A stretch of DNA of 34,503 nt from NCBI GenBank assembly GCA_017397885.1, contig JAFQHQ010000116.1:1-34503 (forward strand), written 5' to 3'. Positions 17,712 through 25,867 of this stretch are shown here, piece after piece. The position numbers and the translations under genes are program-made. The notes beneath the pieces were generated by a model that worked only from the letters and a program-made list of their open reading frames with translations, searched no databases and was not told where the DNA came from. Numbering within the stretch: the stretch's first letter is position 1; every line of letters starts with the position of its first letter. This DNA is from Clostridia bacterium. Lineage in GTDB: Bacteria; Bacillota; Clostridia; UMGS1810.

Positions 17712-19211
17712 ATGAAATATGTTACTCCTGAACAAGCCGGTGTCAAATCGGAAAATGTGTTGAAGTTTATTGAACGTCTTGAACACAAATGTCTTTCATC
17801 CCACAGTGTAATAATGGCAAAGGGGGACTGCGTGTTTTTTGAAAAATACTGGCATCCTTTCAACAAGGATTTTAAGCATCGTCTGTATTCGGCAAGCAAG
17901 AGCTTTGTTTCAATAGCTATAGGATTTCTTGAACAGGACGGTCTTATTAATCTTGATGACAGAATTGACAAATATTTTGCTGATGATATGAAAAATCAGA
18001 CTGATGAAAATATGCGAAGTCAGACAATAAGGGATATGCTGATGATGCGAACGGGAAAAGCCATAAGAAACTGGTTTCCTGCAAAGCCCGATGACAGAGT
18101 GAGATTTTATTTTGAAAATGATAATCCGCAGTCGCGTCCGCCCGGAACGGTATTTAATTATGACAGCGGCGCATCATTTGTGCTCGGAGTTCTTGTTGAA
18201 AGACTCACAGGACTTTTATTGCTCGATTATCTGAGAGTCAAGCTTTTTGATAAAATAGGAGTCTCTGAGGACATCAGTTGTCTGAAATGTCCCGGCGGTC
18301 ACAGCTGGGGTGATTCGGCAATTCTTTGCAAGCCGATTGATTTTTGTAAGGTGGCACTTTTTGTTATGAGAAAAGGCAAGTGGAACGGAGAGCAGATTCT
18401 CAACGAAAAATACCTTACCGAAGCAACATCTCCGCTCAGCTTTAATAATATTTGGGGAATGAATCATTATGAAACCTACGGTTACGGCTATCAGTTCTGG
18501 AGAACCTATGCCAACGGATTTTTGTTCAACGGAATGGGGGATCAGCTTGGTTTTTGTTTCCCGGATCAGGATATCATTCTCATATATAATGCCGACAATC
18601 AAGGTAAAGATTTAAAACTTTCGGACACGGTGGCAGAAAGCTTTGTCAATTATATAGTAAACACTGCCTCTGTGATGCAGTTGCCCGACAATCCCATTGC
18701 ACAAAAAACATTGAGCGACAGAACACAGTCTCTTAAACTTCAGGCTGTTTCCGGCATTTCCAAAAACGACTTTGAAGCCTCAATAAACGGTCTGACTTAT
18801 GAACTTGACGAAAATCCGATGGGCATAAAAGAATTTCGTTTAAACTTTGATGACGGTGGAGGCAGATTTGAATATATAAATGCTCAGGGGAAAAAATCTA
18901 TTCCTTTCGGGAGATGCGAAAATGTTTTTTCAAAATTCCCTCAGGAGGGATATTGTGATGAGGTTGCAACCGTAAGCACCAAAAACCATTATTACAAATG
19001 TTGTGCTTCGGGTGCATGGGTAGAAAGTGAGAAGTTTTTTATCAAGGTTCAGATAATAGATAATTATTTTGGTTCCCTTGGCATAACTTTCGGATTCAAA
19101 GATGATCAATGCGGCTTGTTTATGAACAAAGTTGCCGAGGATTTTCTTGGTGAGTATGAAGGCTTTGCCGGAGGTAAGGTTAAGCATCAAGCTGAAAATA
19201 AAAAGTATTAA
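17712..19211 (+). CDS. Beta-lactamase-fold serine hydrolase
   Basis: A 499-residue protein of the class C beta-lactamase/DD-peptidase-like family. The SxxK motif is S60-A-S-K63 (RLYSASKSFVSIAIG), and the second motif is Y150-D-S (FNYDSGASFVLG), replacing the usual YxN. GMGDQLGFCFPDQD resembles the third, substrate-binding motif. The last ~150 residues form a beta-rich extension often seen in this group. There is no signal peptide, so a cytoplasmic esterase or peptidase role is more likely than antibiotic resistance. AGAGGTGAG precedes the ATG. A truncated paralogue lies at 22513-22989. Confidence 0.85.
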   Translation: MKYVTPEQAGVKSENVLKFIERLEHKCLSSHSVIMAKGDCVFFEKYWHPFNKDFKHRLYSASKSFVSIAIGFLEQDGLINLDDRIDKYFADDMKNQTDENMRSQTIRDMLMMRTGKAIRNWFPAKPDDRVRFYFENDNPQSRPPGTVFNYDSGASFVLGVLVERLTGLLLLDYLRVKLFDKIGVSEDISCLKCPGGHSWGDSAILCKPIDFCKVALFVMRKGKWNGEQILNEKYLTEATSPLSFNNIWGMNHYETYGYGYQFWRTYANGFLFNGMGDQLGFCFPDQDIILIYNADNQGKDLKLSDTVAESFVNYIVNTASVMQLPDNPIAQKTLSDRTQSLKLQAVSGISKNDFEASINGLTYELDENPMGIKEFRLNFDDGGGRFEYINAQGKKSIPFGRCENVFSKFPQEGYCDEVATVSTKNHYYKCCASGAWVESEKFFIKVQIIDNYFGSLGITFGFKDDQCGLFMNKVAEDFLGEYEGFAGGKVKHQAENKKY

Positions 19212-19232
19212 TTGAAAAAGAGGAACTTATAT

Positions 19233-20624
19233 ATGAACTCAAAAAGACAAATTAAAATTGCCTACATTGGCGGTGGCTCACGAGGCTGGGCATGGGGACT
19301 TATGAGCGATCTTGTTGAATGTGAAGATCTTTGCGGAAACGTGGATCTTTTTGACATCGATTTTGATGCCGCAAAAAACAATGAAATTATAGGTAATAAA
19401 TATAACAAAACAAAAGGTGCAAAAACTCACTGGGTTTACCGTGCTGTAAAAACCATTGATGAAGCAATGGAGGGTGCAGATTTCGTTGTTATTTCCATTT
19501 TGCCGGGAACCTTTGATGAAATGGAATCCGATGTTCACGCACCCGAAAAATACGGTATATATCAGACTGTAGGCGACACCACCGGACCCGGCGGAATCGT
19601 CAGAGCCCTCCGTACCGTTCCCATGATAGAGGAAATTGCAAAAGCCGTTGAGAAAAACTGTCCTGATGCATGGGTTATAAACTATACAAATCCCATGACA
19701 ATTTGTATTAAAGCCCTTTATGACACATTCCCCAATATAAAAGCCTTCGGATGCTGTCACGAGGTTTTCAGCACACAAAGATTCCTTTCGTCTGTTTTGA
19801 AGGAAATGAAAGGTATCGAAGTGGCTAATCGATCTGAAATTAAGGCAAATGTTGTGGGCGTAAACCATTTTACGTGGCTTACCTCTGCTCACTGGCAAAA
19901 TATCGACATTTTCCCCATATACAGAGAGTTTTGTAAAAAATATGCCTCAGCAGGTTACGGCGATAGCCTTGATGAAAACTGGATGAACCGTAATTTCCAG
20001 TGCAGGCAAAAGGTAAAAATGGATCTTTTTCAAAGATACGGAGTCATTGCTGCCGCAGGAGACAGACACCTGGCAGAATTTTGTGAGGGCAAATGGTATC
20101 TTGAAAATCCCGAAAGAGTTTCCAAAATGGATTTTGCACTGACAAGCGTTAAATGGAGAAGGATAAATCTTGAAGAACGCCTTGCCAAAAGTGCAAGACT
20201 TGTCAGCGGTGAAGAGGAGCTTTCCATAAACAAAACAGGTGAGGAGGGCGTTGAGCAAATAAGAGCATTGTGCGGACTCAGAGACATGGTAACAAATGTC
20301 AATATGCCAAATGTGGGTCAGATTCCCAATCTGCCTCTTGGAGCTGTTGTAGAAACCAATGCGGCTTTTCGCTCGGACACGGTTGTTCCTCTTATGGCAG
20401 GCAGTATTCCGGATTCTGTCTATCCGCTCATTTCAAGAGCCTGCGGTGAACAGGAAATGGTTGCTCGTGCGTGTCGTGAACGCAATCTTGAGTTGGCATT
20501 CAACGCATTTGCAAATAACTCTCTTGTCACTGTTTCACTTTCCGATGCAAGACAGCTTTTTAAAGAAATGATTAATAGCACCTCAAAATATCTTGATATG
20601 TACGATATAAAATCTTTTAAATAA
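19233..20624 (+). CDS. Glycoside hydrolase family 4 protein
   Basis: A 463-residue cytoplasmic enzyme of the NAD- and metal-dependent GH4 family. It has the nucleotide-binding loop GGGSRGW (13-19), TNPMT (N153), a CHEV metal-binding motif (C175-V178) and GVNHFTWL (H212, the expected second metal ligand). The CHxV motif, in place of CNxP, points to the branch acting on non-phosphorylated substrates such as alpha-glucosides, alpha-galactosides or alpha-uronides; the exact specificity cannot be read from the sequence. I chose the ATG at 19233 with AGAGGA 8 bp upstream over an in-frame TTG at 19212. It lies 21 bp after the serine hydrolase and 16 bp before the GH3 gene. Confidence 0.85.
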   Translation: MNSKRQIKIAYIGGGSRGWAWGLMSDLVECEDLCGNVDLFDIDFDAAKNNEIIGNKYNKTKGAKTHWVYRAVKTIDEAMEGADFVVISILPGTFDEMESDVHAPEKYGIYQTVGDTTGPGGIVRALRTVPMIEEIAKAVEKNCPDAWVINYTNPMTICIKALYDTFPNIKAFGCCHEVFSTQRFLSSVLKEMKGIEVANRSEIKANVVGVNHFTWLTSAHWQNIDIFPIYREFCKKYASAGYGDSLDENWMNRNFQCRQKVKMDLFQRYGVIAAAGDRHLAEFCEGKWYLENPERVSKMDFALTSVKWRRINLEERLAKSARLVSGEEELSINKTGEEGVEQIRALCGLRDMVTNVNMPNVGQIPNLPLGAVVETNAAFRSDTVVPLMAGSIPDSVYPLISRACGEQEMVARACRERNLELAFNAFANNSLVTVSLSDARQLFKEMINSTSKYLDMYDIKSFK

Positions 20625-20640
20625 AAGGGGGATACATCAA

Positions 20641-22266
20641 ATGAAAGAACTGAAATTTGAAGAGCTTTCTCTCAAGCAAAAGCTCGGCATGGTTATGGCA
20701 GGAATAGTAAGACCCATTAGATGTGAAGATAAATATGAAACCTTTGAGGAAAACTTTGAATTTGTGCTGGAGCTTATTCGCAACCATTCTCTTGGCGCAG
20801 TGTGGGTTCCGCCCGACACCATCACTGGAGTTGCTGGTATGTTTCCGCCTCATCCCGATGTTTTGGACAGGATAAGAGAAGCCGCCGACTATCCCATCCT
20901 CATATTCACCGATGCCGAAAGCGGATTCGGTGAGCATACAATCGGCAGGCATAACCCAATAGGTAGCGCAGGACGTGAAGATCTTGCCTACACATTTGGC
21001 AAAGTTACAGCAATATCCGCACGAAAAATGGGCTATAATGTTGTGTGTGACCCGGTTGTGGATATGGTCGACAGCTGGGTTGCGTGCGGAGGTAATGTCC
21101 GTTCCTTGGGAAGTGACAAGGAAAAGGTTTCGAAACTTGCCATCGCCATGTCAAAGGGTCTCCACGACGGCGGTGTGCTTTCGGTGGCAAAGCATTACCC
21201 CAGCACCGGAGGAGCAAAGGTTGACGGTCATATGGCTCCTCATGCATCCGATGTTACCACAGAACAGCTCATAGACTATAATCTCTACCCTTACACACAG
21301 CTTATAAAGGAAGGACTTCTTGACGGAATTATGGCTGGTCACACTTCCTGCCCAAACATTGACCCCGATTATCCGACCTCGGTTTCAAAAAAAATAAAAA
21401 GCATCATCCGTGAACTTGGCTTTGACGGATTTTTTATCACCGATGCCCTCGATATGATGGGACTTAAAGCGCGTTTTGGCGACACAAAGGTAAAAGGCTT
21501 GTGTGTTGAATCGGGTATTGAATTCATTCTTCCGTGGTTCTCTGCCAAAAAAGCATATTTCGATCTTTGTGACTGCTATGATGAAGGAATAATCACCGAT
21601 GAGCGTCTTGATGAGGCAGTAAAAACCGTTCTTGCCGCTCAGCATAAAATTCTTGAAATGAAACCGAAGTTTGATGATTACACTGAAGAAGACATTGAGA
21701 TGTTTAACAAAATCAACACTGATTCTGTGTATGCACGCACAGATGAAGGCGTTGAAGCCTCAATCTCCCGTGAGGGCAAACATTTCTTTGCAATGCTTGT
21801 CCATAACGACACAGACATTGCCGATGACGGTAAGGTTAGTGTTGATACCTTTACCAACGGGTGGTGGTTCCCGGCAAGAATTCAGAAAAAAATTAAAGAA
21901 CTTTTTCCAAATTCATGTGTTCGTGCAATCTGCCAGTTCCCGACACCAAATCAGAACATGGATGTGCTTCAGGACAGCGTGGACTATGATGACGTGATTT
22001 TTCTTACCTTTGCTGAAGCTCCCGCATATGCAGGAAGTGACCACCTTACAAGGCGAATCCTTGCTCTTATAGATGCCCTGAACATTTCAGGAAAAATATC
22101 GACAATTGTCCACTTCGGAAATCCTTATGTCCTTGAAGAAGTTCCCCACATAAAGAGAATTCTCATGGGCGGTTGTTCACCGGATTCAACAAATGCATGT
22201 CTTGATGTGCTTGCAGGAAATTATCCTGCAAAGGGTGTTTTGACATATGATGTTAAATTTCAATAA
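20641..22266 (+). CDS. Glycoside hydrolase family 3 protein (NagZ-like)
   Basis: A 541-residue cytoplasmic enzyme of GH3. Signatures are VAKHYPSTG (K184, H185), KVDGHM (D195, H197, at the place of the NagZ-type Asp-His loop) and GFDGFFITDALDMMGL with D268 as the predicted nucleophile. Architecture and the KHxPxxG signature resemble beta-N-acetylhexosaminidases, with a C-terminal alpha/beta domain (~385-541). AAAAGGGGG precedes the ATG. It is the last gene of the operon. The expected substrate is a beta-linked N-acetylhexosamine oligosaccharide, but the standard GDT-x-DSH loop is altered (STGGAKVDGH), so specificity may differ. Confidence 0.85.
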   Translation: MKELKFEELSLKQKLGMVMAGIVRPIRCEDKYETFEENFEFVLELIRNHSLGAVWVPPDTITGVAGMFPPHPDVLDRIREAADYPILIFTDAESGFGEHTIGRHNPIGSAGREDLAYTFGKVTAISARKMGYNVVCDPVVDMVDSWVACGGNVRSLGSDKEKVSKLAIAMSKGLHDGGVLSVAKHYPSTGGAKVDGHMAPHASDVTTEQLIDYNLYPYTQLIKEGLLDGIMAGHTSCPNIDPDYPTSVSKKIKSIIRELGFDGFFITDALDMMGLKARFGDTKVKGLCVESGIEFILPWFSAKKAYFDLCDCYDEGIITDERLDEAVKTVLAAQHKILEMKPKFDDYTEEDIEMFNKINTDSVYARTDEGVEASISREGKHFFAMLVHNDTDIADDGKVSVDTFTNGWWFPARIQKKIKELFPNSCVRAICQFPTPNQNMDVLQDSVDYDDVIFLTFAEAPAYAGSDHLTRRILALIDALNISGKISTIVHFGNPYVLEEVPHIKRILMGGCSPDSTNACLDVLAGNYPAKGVLTYDVKFQ

Positions 22267-22303
22267 ATGCATTACGAATGATTTTACATAACAAAAAATC
22301 CAC

Positions 22304-22332
22304 CTGACAAGCCAATGTCATTATGTTAATAT
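22304..22332 (+). promoter_or_regulatory. Promoter of the candidate small RNA
   Basis: CTGACA (22304-22309), a 17-bp spacer and TAATAT (22327-22332), in the gap after the GH3 gene and before the truncated hydrolase. Confidence 0.5.
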
Positions 22333-22338
22333 GATGTT

Positions 22339-22398
22339 GCCCGAGTTGTGACGAGTAAAGAGTTTGAAATCATATTGATTTTCAGGCTCTTTTTCGTT
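22339..22398 (+). ncRNA. Candidate small RNA or terminated leader
   Basis: A predicted start near 22339 and an intrinsic terminator define a transcript of about 60 nt. The terminator stem pairs AAAGAG (22357-22362) with CTCTTT (22387-22392), is extended by TTGAAATCA/TGATTTTCA, and is followed by TTTTTCGTTTT. The upstream part (TTGCCCGAGTTGTGACGAGT) contains no reading frame. No known RNA family is recognised. The hairpin may simply be the terminator of the 20-kb operon. Confidence 0.4.
22357..22398 (+). terminator. Intrinsic terminator after the large operon
   Basis: Imperfect long stem (22357-22371 with 22376-22392) followed by a T-rich tract. It is the first terminator-like structure downstream of the operon's last stop at 22266. 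Confidence 0.65.
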
Positions 22399-22430
22399 TT
22401 TCTTTTGTATGGTACATTAAATTTTTTGTA

Positions 22431-22459
22431 TTGACATTCAAATTTTGAAATGATATAAT
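22431..22459 (+). promoter_or_regulatory. Consensus promoter of the truncated hydrolase gene
   Basis: Perfect TTGACA (22431-22436), 17 bp, perfect TATAAT (22454-22459). The predicted start leaves a leader of about 45 nt to the ATG at 22513. Confidence 0.8.
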
Positions 22460-22512
22460 TGTTCAAAATTAATCAATGGATTTTTCGGATTGGTAAAAGG
22501 AAGTGGGATAAA

Positions 22513-22989
22513 ATGTATTTTAAAGAAGCATCACCCGAAAGTGTCGGTATCTCATCAAAAAGAGTTTTAGATTTCATCAAAACCTTAGACAGCTACGGAT
22601 TTTGTACTCATGATATAATAATGTCACGTGGAGATAAAATTTTTGCTGAGATGTATTATGCACCATTTCACAAAGATTATAAACACCGTATGTATTCGGT
22701 GAGCAAAAGCTTTGTATCAATAGCTCTCGGCATGGCAATAGAGGAAGGGCTTGTGTCATTGGATGACAAACTAACGGATTATTTTGAAGAGTATGTGACC
22801 GATCAGACTCCCACCCTTATCAAAGAAACAACAATTAAAGATATGCTTGTTATGGAAACAAGCATTAGCGAGGGTATAGACTGGTTCAGTACTGTGAAAG
22901 ATGACAGGGTTACATTATCCATGATGTCTACTGCCGAAGCATTTATGCTTGAATACAGAGGAATTGCAACAGGAAGATTGCAACAGTAA
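22513..22989 (+). pseudogene. Truncated beta-lactamase-fold serine hydrolase
   Basis: 158 residues, about a third of the family length. It matches the first ~130 residues of the product of 17712-19211: shared SPESVGISS-like start, HDIIMSRGDKIF, YSVSKSF with the SxxK motif (S62, K65), TIKDMLVMET and KDDRV. Directly after DDRV the similarity ends in an unrelated 25-residue tail (TLSMMSTAEAFMLEYRG). The YxN-type motif and all later parts are lost, so it cannot be a normal hydrolase. The fragment nevertheless keeps a consensus promoter, a ribosome binding site (AAAGGAAGTGGG) and a terminator, so it may still be expressed. Confidence 0.75.
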
Positions 22990-23010
22990 AAAGTAAACCA
23001 TAAATAAGTC

Positions 23011-23041
23011 AACGGGAATGCTAAAGCTTTGCATTCCCGTT
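23011..23041. terminator. Bidirectional terminator between convergent genes
   Basis: Perfect 11-bp stem (AACGGGAATGC at 23011-23021 with 23031-23041), 9-nt loop. It lies between the truncated hydrolase (+) and the aldolase gene (-). Confidence 0.75.
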
Positions 23042-23063
23042 AATTTATTGTATGTATATAATA

Positions 23064-23828
23064 TTAAAGTTGAGATATGATGTTGTTAAAATACTGACCC
23101 AGTGCAATAACATCTGCACCAACATTAATAAAGTTGAACCCTTCCTCGGCAAGGGCATCTTTGTTGGCAAGACCGCCAACGGTTCCTGCCATTTTGCCGT
23201 GTTTTCTTGCGGTTTTAGCAACGAGCTTTCTGGCTTTTATGAGTTCTTCATCATTAAATGCATTCGGTTTTCCCATGCCCTGACTGAAATCTGCAGGTCC
23301 AAAGAAAATCATGTCAATGCCGGGAAGTGCACAAATTTCCTCAAGCTCTGCCATGGGTTCGGGGTCTTCAATCTGAATAACCGTGAAACGTTCTTCATTA
23401 GCCTGCTTGATGTAGTCATTTTCGTTAACCTGACAAAACTTTCCGTCCGCATTTCCGCCGTCGAGTGGTCTTCTGCCTATTGGATGGAATTTTGAATAAT
23501 ACACAATTTCCTTTGCTTCTGCAAGGCTCATGAGGTGTGGCACCATAATGCCTGTGGAATCTGCCTCAAGAGGACGAATGATGTCGGCATATTTTCCGCT
23601 TCTGGCAACTCTTGTCATAACATCACAGTCATAAATTTTGGCGGCTCTTATCATATTTTCCAAAATGCTGTAGTCGGAGGGGACATGCTCCATGTCAATC
23701 CACAAGCAGTCAATCCCGCTCATTGCCGCAAGCTCTGCAACTCTGGGTTCGTTGAGGTTGAGCTTGAATGAATATGCAACCTTGCCTTCTTTAATCTTTT
23801 TAATAACCTTACTTTTTCTCATGTTCAT
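23064..23828 (-). CDS. HpcH/HpaI-type aldolase/citrate lyase family protein
   Basis: A 254-residue cytoplasmic class II (metal-dependent) aldolase. Family signatures are WIDMEH (base H48), RVARS (R73), GIMVPH, KFHPIGRRP, IEDPE (metal ligand E154) and FFGPADFSQGMG (metal ligand D180). Such enzymes cleave 2-keto-3-deoxy sugar acids or related 4-hydroxy-2-oxo acids to pyruvate and an aldehyde, which fits breakdown of uronate or aldonate sugars; the exact substrate is unknown. The start overlaps the stop of the preceding oxidoreductase by one base (TAATG), so the two are translationally coupled. Confidence 0.85.
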   Translation of the reverse strand: MNMRKSKVIKKIKEGKVAYSFKLNLNEPRVAELAAMSGIDCLWIDMEHVPSDYSILENMIRAAKIYDCDVMTRVARSGKYADIIRPLEADSTGIMVPHLMSLAEAKEIVYYSKFHPIGRRPLDGGNADGKFCQVNENDYIKQANEERFTVIQIEDPEPMAELEEICALPGIDMIFFGPADFSQGMGKPNAFNDEELIKARKLVAKTARKHGKMAGTVGGLANKDALAEEGFNFINVGADVIALGQYFNNIISQL

Positions 23829-24772
23829 TATTCTTCTACCTCTTTTCTGATTTCTTCAAGCATAACCTTTCTTCCGCCTTCTTCACGGCTTCTTATGCCT
23901 GCAATGATTATTTCCATAAGTTCAATTGTTTCGTCAAAAGGATATGGCTCTTTGTCAAATTCAATATAGTCAACAAACTTTTCAAGCTGTGTTTTGAAGG
24001 CAGTATAGCTGTCTTTCATAGGGACGCAAACGGAATTTTTTGTTCCCACAAGCTTTAAATCAGATCCTGCACTGTAATACATTAGTGCAAGATTTACGTG
24101 TATTCCGTCTTTGTGAACAAGATGAATAATGTTGTTTTCTTCGTCTCCTGTATTTTGAACAGAAATATATCCGGGGCCTGTGATGCGATATACAGGTTCC
24201 AAAGCGTGGATGCCGTATCGCTCCCATGACTTGTTCATGGTCATATTTATGTATTTTAATTTTCCGAGTTCGGTTGTAGACATAAAATAGGGGATATATT
24301 CTTTTGTGTATCTCAATGAACTTGAAGAAAGAATTTTAGCTCCGTCTTTAACCCAAGAAATGAAGGTTTTAAGGTCTTCGACATTATCTGCAAGAGGTTT
24401 ATCCACAAAAATCGGAAGCCCTGCTTCAATAAAGGGTTTGCATCTCCACACATGCTCCCATCCTTTGTCTGTTGCAACAATAACAGCGTCAACCTTTCCA
24501 ATAACATCTTCGGGATTTTCGACTATGTTATCTATTTTTGAAGCAAGTGCAACCTTTTTTGCATCTTGAGGATCGTCTGTCCAGATGTGAGTGACTTTTG
24601 CTCCTCTTATACCAAAGTTTTCTGCGGGTTCGTTTTCAAGATAACGGGGAATAACCGGAAATCCGCAATCCTCCATAGGGTCTTTGTTATATCCGTTGAA
24701 CATGGCACTCCACGAATACGGATGTCCGTTTCCGTCTACCATACCGAGCATGGCAATCTTTATTTCTTTCAT
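23828..24772 (-). CDS. Gfo/Idh/MocA-family oxidoreductase
   Basis: A 314-residue NAD(P)-dependent dehydrogenase-like protein. The N-terminal Rossmann part begins KIAMLGMVDGNGH, then DAVIVATDKGWEHVWRCKPFIEAGLPIFVDKPLA gives the family's conserved (E/D)KP motif. The C-terminal alpha/beta domain carries the substrate site (IHALEPVY, with histidine in the expected place). The nucleotide loop lacks the usual GxGxxG, having GMVDGNG, so cofactor use may be unusual. I chose the ATG at 24770-24772, nine bases after AAAGGA; an in-frame start 11 codons upstream has no binding site. It forms an operon with the aldolase and is divergent from an AraC gene. Confidence 0.8.
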   Translation of the reverse strand: MKEIKIAMLGMVDGNGHPYSWSAMFNGYNKDPMEDCGFPVIPRYLENEPAENFGIRGAKVTHIWTDDPQDAKKVALASKIDNIVENPEDVIGKVDAVIVATDKGWEHVWRCKPFIEAGLPIFVDKPLADNVEDLKTFISWVKDGAKILSSSSLRYTKEYIPYFMSTTELGKLKYINMTMNKSWERYGIHALEPVYRITGPGYISVQNTGDEENNIIHLVHKDGIHVNLALMYYSAGSDLKLVGTKNSVCVPMKDSYTAFKTQLEKFVDYIEFDKEPYPFDETIELMEIIIAGIRSREEGGRKVMLEEIRKEVEE

Positions 24773-24811
24773 ATTATTCAGTCCTTTCATGTGTTTAAAC
24801 CACATTTACTC

Positions 24812-24817
24812 ATTATA
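24812..24817 (-). promoter_or_regulatory. Candidate -10 box of the oxidoreductase/aldolase operon
   Basis: TATAAT on the minus strand 40 bp before the start codon. No acceptable -35 box lies 16-18 bp upstream, which would fit a promoter that needs an activator. A near-palindrome (ATGTG at 24789-24793, CACAT at 24801-24805) lies in the predicted leader. Confidence 0.35.
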
Positions 24818-24899
24818 ATTCTAACACTTATATGTCTTTGGTGTAAATAAGCTATTGGGACAAATATAAAAATTAAAAGTCTGTTTTGGAAACTTTGTG

Positions 24900-24928
24900 T
24901 TGCATCTGTATCGAAATTGATATATAAT
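24900..24928 (+). promoter_or_regulatory. Promoter of the second AraC gene
   Basis: TTGCAT (24900-24905), 17-bp spacer, TATAAT (24923-24928), 32 bp before the GTG start. Confidence 0.65.
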
Positions 24929-24960
24929 TGATTAAATGATAATGCAGGGAGGGTTAAAAT

Positions 24961-25866
24961 GTGAAAATTGTACCCCGTAAGTTCAAACTTGTGGCTGAAA
25001 TTGAAAATGTGAAAATATTCATAAGCATGTTTGGCGGAATGTTCTATCATGAAGATGCATATTCATCAACTCACAGTCACAACAGCTTTGAATTTCACTT
25101 TGTGCATGAGGGTGAATCGGTCATTGATGTCGGGTCCGAGAGGATTTATCTCAAAAGAAATGATGCCTGCGTTGTTTCGCCAAATGTGATTCACACAACC
25201 ATCCCAAAAACAGATAAACATCTTAAATCAACGTTTTGTTTCTCCTTTGAAAAAACAAAACGAAAAACCAAAACGGATATGTACGAAGTTTTCACTTCAG
25301 AATTTGAGAAAATAGATAAAATCAGAAAAATTGAAAATGCCGAAAATTTTTTGTCGGAGCTTGGAATTTTGCTGACCACATTTCAGTCGGACGGCAGCTT
25401 TTCAGAGCAGAGAGCATCACTTACATTTTCACTTCTTATGCTAAACATTCTTGAAGAAATCTCGGGCAAATATGAACAAAGAGATGAAGGGCTAAACATT
25501 TCCGACAGTCACACCGAACGAAATATCAGGCGAATTATGATTGAGGATTTTGTCAATGAGTATTATGATACCGACATAAGCATTAAATCCCTTGCAGATG
25601 CGCTTTTTTTAAGTGTAAAACAAACCGAGCGGGTTTTTAAAAAAGAAATGGGAATGAATTTTAAAGCTTTTGTCAAAAAAATTCGCCTTGAATCGGCAAT
25701 GTATTATCTGTCAAACAGTGATATGTCCGTTGAGGACATTGCCGAGAAGGCAGGGTATAAGTCCTATAACGGATTTTATAAACTGTTTTTAAACGAAATA
25801 GGATGCACACCAAACGAATTCAGAAAGCAATGCCGAAAAAAAGCATTGACAGAAGGTGAGAAATAA
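24961..25866 (+). CDS. AraC-family transcriptional regulator
   Basis: A 301-residue regulator. The cupin-like sensor domain shows STHSHNSFEFHFVHEGE and VVSPNVIHTTIP; the C-terminal AraC DNA-binding domain contains ISIKSLADALFLSVKQTERVFKKEMG and MSVEDIAEKAGYKSYNGFYKLFLNEIGCTPNEFRK. Translation starts at GTG 24961, seven bases after AGGGAGGG; the ATG two bases earlier is out of frame and stops at once. It is divergent from the oxidoreductase/aldolase operon and co-directional with the amidohydrolase gene, whose ribosome binding site lies inside its last codons, so it probably controls both. Confidence 0.9.
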   Translation: MKIVPRKFKLVAEIENVKIFISMFGGMFYHEDAYSSTHSHNSFEFHFVHEGESVIDVGSERIYLKRNDACVVSPNVIHTTIPKTDKHLKSTFCFSFEKTKRKTKTDMYEVFTSEFEKIDKIRKIENAENFLSELGILLTTFQSDGSFSEQRASLTFSLLMLNILEEISGKYEQRDEGLNISDSHTERNIRRIMIEDFVNEYYDTDISIKSLADALFLSVKQTERVFKKEMGMNFKAFVKKIRLESAMYYLSNSDMSVEDIAEKAGYKSYNGFYKLFLNEIGCTPNEFRKQCRKKALTEGEK

Positions 25867-25867
25867 A

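Noticed and set aside
17712..19211. Antibiotic-resistance beta-lactamase
   Set aside because: No signal peptide, a Y-D-S second motif, a C-terminal extension and a carbohydrate-operon context point to a general serine hydrolase.
23052..23495. 147-codon + strand frame opposite the aldolase
   Set aside because: The aldolase on the minus strand shows all catalytic motifs; the opposite frame shows none.
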